Assembly (NCBI GenBank): GCA_966248875.1
Contig: CBINBI010000011.1
Location: forward strand, 3,432 to 67,431
Direction: 5' to 3'
Source: Dokdonella_A sp966248875
GTDB taxonomy: Bacteria > Pseudomonadota > Gammaproteobacteria > Xanthomonadales > Rhodanobacteraceae
DNA: 64,000 nucleotides
This document shows positions 1 through 8,500 of the stretch, one piece after another. A program made the translations under genes and the position numbers. The notes beneath the pieces are model-generated. The model saw only the letters and a list, made by a program, of their open reading frames with translations, searched no databases and had not been told where the DNA came from. The number at the start of each line of letters is the position of its first letter. Position 1 is the first letter of the stretch.

Positions 1-1
1 C

Positions 2-97
2 TGGGTCGAGCACCTGATCCTCTCGAACCGGAACATCCTCGCCGACCAGATGGATTTCCTGGTCAATCATCTGCCGAAGAACCGGCGGCCGCATTGA
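2..97 (+). CDS. 3' end of an unidentified protein (partial)
   Basis: An open frame enters from the left edge and stops at TGA 95-97. Only 31 residues are visible, starting WVEHLILSNR and ending LPKNRRPH. The tail is basic and ends shortly before the intergenic stretch that precedes the ClC gene on the same strand. No domain can be named from so little sequence, and codon choice matches the neighbours. Confidence 0.5.
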   Translation, partial: WVEHLILSNRNILADQMDFLVNHLPKNRRPH

Positions 98-227
98 GGC
101 GCAGCGCGCCCGACGGCGCGCGGCTGCGAGGCCGCCTTGTGCCGCTCGGCGCCGTCCGCTGCACCGAGCTTGCGGCGACACTGCCAGGCGGCGGCACCAC
201 GCCGCTGCTTCGCGACGTTTTCGTTCC

Positions 228-2132
228 ATGATCCGAGATTCCGCCGTTCCTCCTCCCGAGCGCGTCGAGACTGCCGGCAGCACCGACGCGCTCCCGATCG
301 CGCCCGCGCTCGGCATGGCGCTCGAAGCGGCGCGCATGCCGCGCCGCTCCACGCTCGTCGATCGCCGCGTCGTTCTCGTCACTGCCATCGCGATCGTGCT
401 CGGTCTCGCCGCGGCCTTCATCGCGCAGATGCTCACCGCACTGATCGGTCTCGTCACGAATCTCGCGTACTACGGACGCTGGGACACTGCTTTCGTCGCG
501 CCGGGCCGCCATCACCTGGGCGCGTGGGCGATCGCGGTGCCGGTCATCGGCGGGCTTCTCGTCGGCGCGATGGCCCGCTGGGGCTCGCAGGCGATCCGCG
601 GCCACGGTATTCCCGAGGCGATGGAACAGGTGCTGCTCAACGAATCGAAGATCGCCCCGCGCATCACGTTCCTGAAGCCGCTGTCATCGGCCGTCGCGAT
701 TGGCACCGGCGGGCCGTTCGGCGCCGAAGGCCCGATCATCGCGACCGGCGGCGCGCTCGGCTCGTTCATCGGGCAGCTGCTGCACGTCACCGCGATCGAG
801 CGCAAGACACTGCTCGCGAGCGGTGCCGCAGCCGGCATGGCGGCCGTGTTCGGCTCGCCGGTCTCCGCGGTGATCCTCGCCGTCGAGTTGCTGCTGTTCG
901 AGCTCCGGCCACGCTCGCTGATTCCCGTCGCGATGGCCGCCGTCGCCGCCACGGCGGTCCGCTTCGCGACGGTCGGCTCGGCGCCGGTGTTCGCCATGCC
1001 CGACGTCGCCGCGCCGGGCGGTGCGGCGCTCGTCTTCTATGTCGCGCTCGGTGCGCTGCTCGGGCTGGCCAGCGTCGGTGTCACGCGCATCGTGTACGCC
1101 GTGGAGGATGCGTTCGAGCGCCTGCCGATCCACTGGATGTGGTGGCCCGCGCTCGGCGGCGTCGCGGTCGGTCTGGTCGGGTTCGTCGCGCCGGCGACGC
1201 TCGGCGTCGGCTACACGAACATCGAAGGCATCGTCGCAGGCCATTTCACCACGGCGGCGCTGGTCGTGCTCTGCGTCGCGAAGTTCGTCTCGTGGGCGAT
1301 CGCGCTCGGCAGCGGCACGTCGGGCGGCACACTCGCGCCGCTGTTCACGATCGGCGGCGCCATCGGCGGCGCCATCGGGTTTGCAGCGGTGGCGATGCTG
1401 CCCCGGCTCGGCGTCGATCCGCGCATCGCGGGCCTGGTCGGCATGGCCGCGATCTTCGCCGGCGCCTCGCGCGCGCTGCTCGCATCGGTCGTGTTCGCCT
1501 TCGAGACGACGCTGCAGCCGTTCGGCCTGTTGCCTCTGCTCGGCGGCTGCGCGGCGGCGTATCTCATCTCGGCGCTGATGATGCGCAACACGATCATGAC
1601 CGAGAAGATCGCGCGACGCGGCGTGCGCGTGCCGACCGAGTACGCCGCCGATTTCCTCGAGCAGGTCCTCGTGCGCGACGCGGCGACGCGCGACGTCGTC
1701 ACGCTGAAGACGTCCGACGAGCTGGCCGAAGTGCGGAGCTGGATCAACTCCGGCCGCGCGGAGGCGCAGCACCAGGGCTATCCCGTCATCGACGATCAGG
1801 GCCGGCCGCGCGGCGTGGTCACACGGCGCGATCTCCTGGATCCCGATCTTCCCGGCATCCGCCGCATCGGCGATCTCCTCAAGCGCGCGCCGATCGTCGT
1901 GCACGAGCACCATTCGCTGCGCGAAGCGGCCGATCACATGGTCGAGCAGAATGTCGGACGCGTGCTGGTCGTTGCCGCGGATGATCCGCAGCGGCTGATC
2001 GGAATTTTGACGCGCGGCGATCTGCTCGCCGCGCACGCGCGCCGGCTGCGCGAGACGCACGCAGCCGGGCGCCACATCCGCGTGCGCCAGGTGCTGAAGC
2101 GCACGTTCGCGCGCGAGCGCGACGCGGGCTGA
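228..2132 (+). CDS. ClC-family chloride channel/antiporter with C-terminal CBS pair
   Basis: A 634-residue inner-membrane ClC protein, expected to move chloride or exchange it for protons. The ClC signatures are visible in order: GHGIPE at residues 125-130, GPFGAEGPI at 162-170 (with the gating glutamate of the GxEGP motif kept), and GSGTSGG followed by TLAPLF near residues 364-376. Many hydrophobic helices fill residues 45-460. Residues from about 485 to 620 form two CBS repeats, which in this family bind adenine nucleotides and regulate gating. The first ATG is used; Met30 or Met37 could also be starts, since the long polar N-terminus before the first helix is not needed by the family and no clear ribosome-binding site precedes 228. 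Confidence 0.93.
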   Translation: MIRDSAVPPPERVETAGSTDALPIAPALGMALEAARMPRRSTLVDRRVVLVTAIAIVLGLAAAFIAQMLTALIGLVTNLAYYGRWDTAFVAPGRHHLGAWAIAVPVIGGLLVGAMARWGSQAIRGHGIPEAMEQVLLNESKIAPRITFLKPLSSAVAIGTGGPFGAEGPIIATGGALGSFIGQLLHVTAIERKTLLASGAAAGMAAVFGSPVSAVILAVELLLFELRPRSLIPVAMAAVAATAVRFATVGSAPVFAMPDVAAPGGAALVFYVALGALLGLASVGVTRIVYAVEDAFERLPIHWMWWPALGGVAVGLVGFVAPATLGVGYTNIEGIVAGHFTTAALVVLCVAKFVSWAIALGSGTSGGTLAPLFTIGGAIGGAIGFAAVAMLPRLGVDPRIAGLVGMAAIFAGASRALLASVVFAFETTLQPFGLLPLLGGCAAAYLISALMMRNTIMTEKIARRGVRVPTEYAADFLEQVLVRDAATRDVVTLKTSDELAEVRSWINSGRAEAQHQGYPVIDDQGRPRGVVTRRDLLDPDLPGIRRIGDLLKRAPIVVHEHHSLREAADHMVEQNVGRVLVVAADDPQRLIGILTRGDLLAAHARRLRETHAAGRHIRVRQVLKRTFARERDAG

Positions 2133-2150
2133 TCCTGCGCGCACGCCCGT

Positions 2151-2182
2151 CGTCCCGGCGAACGCCGGATCCGTTTCCCGGA
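2151..2182. repeat. GTCCCGGCGAACGCCGGATCC-type dispersed repeat fragment
   Basis: The stretch between the ClC gene and dxs holds CGTCGTCCCGGCGAACGCCGG followed by ATCC, and then TTTCCCGGATC. It forms a short hairpin (CCGGCG/CGCCGG). Sequences of this form are common intergenic repeats in several proteobacteria (recalled, not searched). The rest of the 252-base gap shows no gene or clear promoter. Confidence 0.35.
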
Positions 2183-2384
2183 TCACGAACGAGGTTGGCA
2201 AGAGAACATACCGCACTGCTGCCGCGGGCGAACGGCAGGCTCGGCAGGTGCCGCATCGGGGATGCCGCGACCGGTGCCGGACTTCCCGCGCCAAGCCGTT
2301 GAATCGGCTCGAATCCGCCAGCAAGTTCCTTGCCGCGTCCCCGCCTGCGTTGGACAATAAGCGCTCACGAGCCCTGCCCCTCCG

Positions 2385-4280
2385 ATGATCGATCCCAAGC
2401 GCTACCCGCATCTCGCACGCATCGAGACGCCCGAAGACCTCCGCAGGATTCCGGAAACGGAGCTCGAGAACGTCGCGCGCGAGCTGCGCGCCTACCTGAT
2501 CGAGTCGGTGGCGACGTCGGGCGGCCATTTCGGCGCGGGCCTCGGCGTCGTCGAGCTGACCGTCGCACTGCACTGGCTGTTCGACACGCCGCGCGACCGG
2601 CTCGTCTGGGACGTCGGCCACCAGTGCTATCCGCACAAGATCCTGACCGGCCGCCGCGACCGCATCACGACGATCAAGAAGAAGAATGGCCTCGCGCCGT
2701 TTCCGAAGCGCGAGGAAAGCGAATACGACACGTTCGGCGTCGGCCATTCGTCGACGTCGATCAGCGCCGCGCTGGGCATGGCGATCGCCGCGCAGCGCAA
2801 GGGCGACAACCGCAAGATCGTCGCCGTCATCGGCGACGGCGCGATGGGCGCCGGCATGGCCTTCGAAGCGCTGAATCACGGCGGCGACGTCGAACCCGAC
2901 ATGCTCGTGATCCTGAACGACAACGGCATGTCGATCAGCGAGAACGTCGGCGCGATGACGAAGATGCTGGCGCGCCTGATGGCGAGCCGCACGCTGAATC
3001 GCATCCGCGAGCACGGCAAGAAGATGATGAAGCGCGGCGGCTTCGCCTGGCGCTTCGTCAAGCGCTGGGAAGAACACGCCAAGGGCATGTTCGTGCCGTC
3101 CACGCTGTTCGAGGAGCTCGGCTTCCACTACACCGGGCCGATCGACGGGCATGACATCCCGCTGCTCGTCTCGACGATCCGCACGCTGAAGGAGCTGAAA
3201 GGCCCGCAGCTCCTGCACGTGATCACGACCAAGGGCAAGGGCTACCCGCCCGCCGAGCGCGAGCAGATCGAGTACCACGCGGTCGGCCCCTTCGATCCAC
3301 AGGCCGGCATCGTCAAGAAGCCTGGCGCGTCGAAGCCGACCTACACCGAGATCTTCGGCGACTGGCTCTGCGACATGGCGGCCGAGGAGCCGCGCCTGCT
3401 CGCAATCACGCCGGCCATGCGCGAAGGCTCGGGCCTGGTCCGTTTCTCGCGCGAGTTTCCGGAACGCTATTTCGACGTCGGCATCGCCGAGCAGCACGCA
3501 GTCACGCTCGCGGCCGGCATGGCCTGTGAAGGCGCCAAGCCCGTCGTCGCAATCTATTCGACGTTCCTGCAGCGCGCCTACGATCAGCTGATCCACGATG
3601 TCGCGCTGCAGGATCTCGACGTCACGTTCGCGATCGACCGCGGCGGCCTCGTCGGCCCCGACGGCCCGACGCATGCGGGCAGCTTCGATCTTTCCTATCT
3701 GCGCTGCATCCCGAACATGGTCGTGATGGCGCCGGCCGACGAGGCCGAATGCCGCAGCATGCTGACGACCGCGTTCCGGCACGCGGGCCCGGCCGCCGTG
3801 CGCTATCCGCGCGGTGCCGGTACCGGGGTCGCGGTGCAGAACGAGCTCGGCACGCTGCCGATCGGAAAGGCCGAAATCCGCCGGCGCGGACGCGGCATCG
3901 CGATCCTCGCGTTCGGCGCGATGGTGGCGCCCGCGACCCGCGTTGCCGAGACGATCGACGCGACGCTGGTCAACATGCGCTTCGTCAAGCCCCTCGACGA
4001 AGCGCTGCTGCTCGAGCTTTCTGCGACGCATTCGGCCTTCGTCACCGTCGAGGACAACGCCATCGCGGGCGGTGCCGGCAGCGGCGTCGCCGAGTTCCTG
4101 GCGGCGCGTGAGATCGCGCTGCCGATCCTGCACCTCGGCCTCCCCGACGGCTTTCTCGATCACGGCAGCCGCGAGGAGCTGCTGGCCCAGGCCGGGCTCG
4201 ACGCGCCGTCGATCGAAAGCGCGATCCGCGCACGCTTCGGCACGTTCATGCCTGTGTCGGGCCTGCGCAGCGCCGGCTGA
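2385..4280 (+). CDS. dxs: 1-deoxy-D-xylulose-5-phosphate synthase
   Basis: 631 residues, the usual DXS length. The enzyme condenses pyruvate with glyceraldehyde 3-phosphate, the first committed step of the MEP isoprenoid pathway, using thiamine diphosphate. The TPP-binding motif GDGAMGAGMAFEALNHGG lies near residue 151 and ends in a downstream LNDNGMSIS. The glutamate-containing pyrimidine-domain motif GIAEQHAVTLAAGMA lies near 364, and the C-terminal transketolase domain carries the conserved PADEAE and RYPRG blocks. It starts at an ATG 252 bases after the ClC gene. Transcription from the opposite strand ends in a terminator 10 bases beyond the dxs stop. Confidence 0.97.
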   Translation: MIDPKRYPHLARIETPEDLRRIPETELENVARELRAYLIESVATSGGHFGAGLGVVELTVALHWLFDTPRDRLVWDVGHQCYPHKILTGRRDRITTIKKKNGLAPFPKREESEYDTFGVGHSSTSISAALGMAIAAQRKGDNRKIVAVIGDGAMGAGMAFEALNHGGDVEPDMLVILNDNGMSISENVGAMTKMLARLMASRTLNRIREHGKKMMKRGGFAWRFVKRWEEHAKGMFVPSTLFEELGFHYTGPIDGHDIPLLVSTIRTLKELKGPQLLHVITTKGKGYPPAEREQIEYHAVGPFDPQAGIVKKPGASKPTYTEIFGDWLCDMAAEEPRLLAITPAMREGSGLVRFSREFPERYFDVGIAEQHAVTLAAGMACEGAKPVVAIYSTFLQRAYDQLIHDVALQDLDVTFAIDRGGLVGPDGPTHAGSFDLSYLRCIPNMVVMAPADEAECRSMLTTAFRHAGPAAVRYPRGAGTGVAVQNELGTLPIGKAEIRRRGRGIAILAFGAMVAPATRVAETIDATLVNMRFVKPLDEALLLELSATHSAFVTVEDNAIAGGAGSGVAEFLAAREIALPILHLGLPDGFLDHGSREELLAQAGLDAPSIESAIRARFGTFMPVSGLRSAG

Positions 4281-4290
4281 CGCGGCGACG

Positions 4291-4324
4291 AAAAAAGCCC
4301 CCGGCCGGTACTGCGCCGGGGGCT
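4291..4324 (-). terminator. Rho-independent terminator (minus strand)
   Basis: A perfect 10-bp stem, AGCCCCCGGC at 4296-4305 with its complement at 4315-4324, closes a 9-nt loop. Read on the minus strand the hairpin is followed by six U (A-run 4291-4296 on the plus strand). On the plus strand no T-run follows, so it serves transcripts coming from the 4.3-4.75 kb gap or prmC rather than dxs, although the stem could also slow dxs transcription. Confidence 0.85.
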
Positions 4325-4430
4325 GCTCCTCCCCACTTCGAACCGCCGTCCTGGCGGCTCCCTCTCGGATCCCTCCCCGCTGCATCCTGCTGCGGTCAGT
4401 GCCGGCCTTCGCTGGCCTGGCACGCGGCGC
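4291..4430 (-). ncRNA. Candidate CsrA/RsmA-sequestering small RNA (CsrB/RsmZ-like)
   Basis: Seen: within about 75 bases upstream of the terminator the minus strand has seven GGA triplets. Two sit as AGGA in hairpin loops. One hairpin is CCGCC-AGGAC-GGCGG (plus 4343-4357); the other is CCGC-A-GC closing AGGAT (plus 4377-4395). A third stable hairpin (plus 4399-4423) lies at the presumed 5' side, and GGGGAGG and GGGGAGGAG runs lie between. Known: CsrB/RsmX/Y/Z RNAs titrate CsrA/RsmA through repeated GGA in loops and single-stranded linkers and end in such terminators. Inferred: this is such an RNA. The 5' end is a guess; a TATACT at 4736-4731 (minus) could instead start a ~440-nt transcript. 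It does not resemble 6S RNA, SRP RNA, tmRNA or RNase P RNA. Confidence 0.45.
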
Positions 4431-4730
4431 TCACGCGCGGCTGTGTCGGGGCTTCATCGGCGGCCGGGGCGCCATGCGCGCTGCCTGACCACGTGCACAG
4501 CATCGCCGTTTGCAGGCTGCGCTTCCGCGCAGCACTCGTCGGCAGGCGCGCGCAGCCGTGCACGCCGCGACTGCGAACTGGATCACGGAGGGATCGATGC
4601 GCGCTTGGCGCAGGGGCGCCGCGAGCCTCAGCGGAAGCGGCCGAGGTCCATTTCCGACGAGCAGACGACGACGTCGTCGAGATAGCCGCAGCGGCGAAGA
4701 GACCACTAACGCGCGACGCGTCGGCACATC

Positions 4731-4736
4731 AGTATA
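4731..4736 (-). promoter_or_regulatory. Possible -10 element upstream of the candidate sRNA
   Basis: The minus strand carries GTTCTATACTGATG just after the prmC stop. TATACT is a good sigma-70 -10 hexamer in an otherwise GC-rich region, but no convincing -35 lies 16-18 bases upstream (a TTGATA is only 9 bases away). If used, it would produce an RNA of about 440 nt ending at 4291. Confidence 0.25.
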
Positions 4737-4747
4737 GAACCGGAGTA

Positions 4748-5581
4748 TCAACCGATTCGGCGGCCCAGCGTGACGCGCTCGTGGCCCGCGTGATCGCATT
4801 CGCTGGCGATGTCTGCATATTCGCCCGCTTCTAGCAGCGCACGCACGCTCGCCGCCTGATCCCAGCCGTGCTCGAGCAGCAGCCAGCCGCCCGCTTCGAG
4901 GTGCGCCGGCACCTCGGCGACGATGCGCCGGATCGCATCGAGCCCGTCCGCGCCGGACACCAGGGCCGCGATGGGCTCGTAGCGAAGATCGCCCGCGTCG
5001 AGGTGCGGATCGCCCTCAGCGACATACGGCGGATTCGAGACGATCATATCGAAGCGCGCGCCGCCGAGCGCCTTGCACCAGTCGCCCTGCGCGAAAGTCG
5101 CGTTGCGAAGCCCGAGGCGCGTGGCGTTGCCTTGCGCCACGGCAAGCGCGGCGGCGCTCACGTCCGTCGCCACGACGCTCGTGCGCGGCCTTTCGCTGGC
5201 GATCGCGAGCGCGATCGCGCCGGAGCCCGTGCCGAGATCGGCCACACTCGCTTCGCAATCGAGCGGCATGCGCGCGAGCGCGAGCTCGACCAGCAGCTCC
5301 GTCTCGGGCCGCGGAATCAGCACATCCGGCGTCACTTCGAGATCGAGCGAGCGGAATTCGCGGCGACCGATCAGATAGGCGATCGGCTCGCCGCGTTCGC
5401 GCGCGGCGACCTGCCGCTCGAACGCGTCGCACACTTCGGCGCTGGGCTCGTGCTCCGGCCACGCATAAAGCCATGCGCGCGAAACGCCCAGCGCGTGCGC
5501 CAGCAGCAGCTCGGCTTCGAGCCGTGCCGCGTCGCCGCCGAGTCGGCGCGTGGCGCTCGCGAGCAGGTCGCGAACGCTCAC
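4748..5581 (-). CDS. prmC: Peptide chain release factor N5-glutamine methyltransferase
   Basis: 277 residues, equal to the usual PrmC length. It methylates the glutamine of the GGQ motif in release factors RF1/RF2. An N-terminal helical domain (VSVRDLL...) is followed by the Rossmann motif ADLGTGSGAIALAIA and the diagnostic NPPY (SNPPYVAEGD) substrate-binding motif. The start chosen is GTG 5581-5579, which overlaps the TGA of the upstream 1381-residue gene by four bases (GTGA), implying coupled translation. The usual prmC partner prfA is not here, so the linkage to a large membrane protein is unusual. Confidence 0.95.
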   Translation of the reverse strand: MSVRDLLASATRRLGGDAARLEAELLLAHALGVSRAWLYAWPEHEPSAEVCDAFERQVAARERGEPIAYLIGRREFRSLDLEVTPDVLIPRPETELLVELALARMPLDCEASVADLGTGSGAIALAIASERPRTSVVATDVSAAALAVAQGNATRLGLRNATFAQGDWCKALGGARFDMIVSNPPYVAEGDPHLDAGDLRYEPIAALVSGADGLDAIRRIVAEVPAHLEAGGWLLLEHGWDQAASVRALLEAGEYADIASECDHAGHERVTLGRRIG

Positions 5582-8500
5582 GCGCGCGCTTCCGGGGGTG
5601 GCGGCGCTGCCGCCGGAATGTCGACCGCGGACTTGCGCGGCAGCGCGCGCCAGTAGCCGTCGCGCGTCCACGCCGAAAACCCGTAGCGCAGCCAACCGAC
5701 GACGGCATTCGCGAGCCAGAGCGCCCAGGCGAGCATCGCAAGCTTGTAGACCCAGAGCGGAACGCTGACGGCGACCGCGCGCGGCAGCTCGTCCACGCTC
5801 CGATCGGCAAACCAGCGCAGCGCGTGCGCGGACGATCCGTAGCCTTCCACGTGCATGTCCGGCGAGCCCAGCAAACCTTGCGGAATCGCGGCGGCGAGTG
5901 CGAAGAGCGCGATCAGTGTCAGCAACGCAAGCCCGATCTGCCCAAGGTTGAACAGCACCGGCGACGCCGGCGAGGCACCGCGCGCGCGCCAGTCCAGCGC
6001 AAACAGCCAGACGACGACGAACACCAGCGCGACCCACGAGAACGTCGAGAATCCGATGCCGAGCAGGATCCAGTGCCAGAGCTTCAACGGCGTGCGCCGC
6101 GTGCGCGCGAGCGCCCAGGCGACGAGCAGCATGACAGCGAGCTCGCTCCAGTACAGCACGGCCGGGCCTTGCGCCGGCCCGAAGGCCGCGAGCAGCCAGC
6201 GATCGGCCGGCACATCGACCCAAAGCTCGATATTCGCCGCCGGCACGCCAAGCGCGATCGCCGGCGTGCGCGTCATGAAGGCCACCGGCACTGCTTCGCG
6301 CAAACGGATCTGGAAGGTCTGGCTGCCCGGCAGCAGCGGCAGGCTCAGCTTACCGTCGCGGGGACGCAGGTTGAGCGTTTCGCCGTTGCGCGTGACGTTC
6401 ATGACTTCGGCGCCGGCCGGCAAAGTGATCACGTGCTCACCGCCCTGGCTCGCGCGCATCGAGAGACTCAGCACGGCATCCGAAGCGCGCTGCCCGGCGT
6501 TCAGCACGAGGCCGGCGCGATCGATCGCGCGCGTCGATCCCTCGGCAGGCTCCGGCCGGCTGATGCGCAGCGTCAGCGTCTCGCCGGGCAGCGGATGGAA
6601 ATCGAAGCGACGGTAATCGTTCCTGTCCGTGTCGGCGTCCGCGCTGACGGGCACGCCGCTGGCTTCGACGTGCCAGATCGGGCTCGCCGTGACGTGCCAC
6701 ACTTCGGCGCGATCGGTCAGCGCGGGCGCGGTCAGCGTCAGCGTGTCGCCCTTGTCGAGCGTGCTGTTCCAGGAAACGCTGCTTTCGCCGTCGGCGATCG
6801 CGGCGATCACCTCGCCGCCTTCCGTGCGCACATCGGACGTCGTCACGTGCTCTCCCGCGAGCACGGGAATCGAGACCGTGAAACCGCCCTCCTCCGGCGC
6901 GAGGCGCTGCGCGGTGCTCGACACCGACCAGTCCAGACCGAGCATGATGTCGCGCTCGACGCGTACGAACGGCGCGAACCGCTGCGACGCCGTCGTCGAT
7001 GCCGAGCTTCCGGTTTCTCGCGAGCGCGCGAGCGACAGCGTCTCGGTCAGGAGCCGGCTCTCGTTGATGCCGCTCGCCTGCCAGCCGTCGCCGTCGAATT
7101 CGACACGCATCGGCCGCAGCGGGAACCTGAGCGCGACCTTGTCGGCCGTCGCCGCGTAGGCCAGCTCCACGCGGTGCACGCCGCGCGCCAGAGCCACGTA
7201 GATCTCGTCCTTGCTCCGCGCGAGCGCGTCCTGCCTCACGCCGTCGACGCTGACGCTGCGCAGGGTCAGCGCATCGCCACCGGCAGGTACCGGCGATGCG
7301 ACGCGCGACGCCGCGTGCACTTCGAGCGCGACGCGGATCTCGTCGCCGTGCGCGACAACCGCCGCGTGCGCGAGCGTCGCGCAGGCGGGCACGCACTTCG
7401 GCGCTTCGAGCAACCGCGAGTGCAGTTCGTCGAGCAGCTTCTCCGGCGGAAACGCCTGCGCGCGTACCGGCGCCGACGCCGCGAGCAGCGAAATCGCCAG
7501 CACACCGCCCAGAGACGCCACGGCGCGCGGCGGCATGCGGAGACTTCCGCGCGCCAGGCGTACGATCAGCACGGCGAGCAGCGCGACCAAGGCCACGCGC
7601 AGCGCGCGCACCAGCCACGGCGGCGCGATCACGAGGCGCATGGTCTGGTTCGGCAGCACCGGGCCGCTCCAGCCGAGCACGTAACGCTCGCCGAGGTTCC
7701 AGTTCGGCTCGCCCGCACCGGTCTGCACGACGGTCGCTTGGTTGTAATGGCCGATGATGTCGGTGCGGCGGACGTTCGCGCCACTCACCTGCCGGGTGTC
7801 AGGCCAGGTATTCTCCTCGGCGTCACGGCCTATCGACTCCGGAAGCGGAGCCGAAGCCGGCGGCGGCGGTGCGACAACCTGCTCGAACTCTTCCAGCGGC
7901 TGCGGCATCGCGTCCCCTTCAGCGCTTTTCTGCACCGGAGCCCTGTGTCTCGGCAGGCCCATGTCGGCATAGGCAGGCGTCGCCCCCTGGAGCTGCGGAT
8001 GCAGCGCGAAGCGAAGCTGCTCCGCGACGAACGGCAGCGCGACCAGCACGAGCAGCGCGAGCGCAGCGCGGCGCACCCACACGGCCGCGGTCGAGAGCCG
8101 GCCTGCTGGCAACGCGCGCGCGATGAGACCGAACGCGAGCGCTGCGAGCAGCGTCCACAGCGGCGCGCCGGACTCCTGATAACCGAGCACGAGATAGCCA
8201 GCCGCGGCCGCCGCGCCTGCGACCCCGAACAGCCTCCACGCGAGCAGAACGACGATCGCCGCGATAAAGACATCCAGCAGCGTCCAGGACGAGAACCAGC
8301 TTCCGCCCGCGCTGTCGGCGCCGGGCGCGCCGAGCAGCTTGTATCCGCTGGGCAGGTGCAGCGTCGCGGTCACGCGGTCGAAACTGTCCTGCCAGCCGGT
8401 GACCGGCATCGCGCCACGCGCCGCAGCGAAGCGCAGGCCGGCCGTGAGGTCGACGGCGGGCGTGCGCCACTCGACGCCGGTGCTGCCGGGTGCCGCGCCG

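Noticed and set aside
684..4385. A 1233-codon open frame on the minus strand across the ClC and dxs genes
   Set aside because: It is antisense to two clear genes, very rich in Arg, Asp and Glu with no domain, and follows the usual GC-rich frame bias.
4325..4747. 6S RNA, SRP RNA, tmRNA or RNase P RNA in the dxs-prmC gap
   Set aside because: None of their conserved segments is present, such as the GGAAGGAAGC-type SRP loop or the RNase P core.
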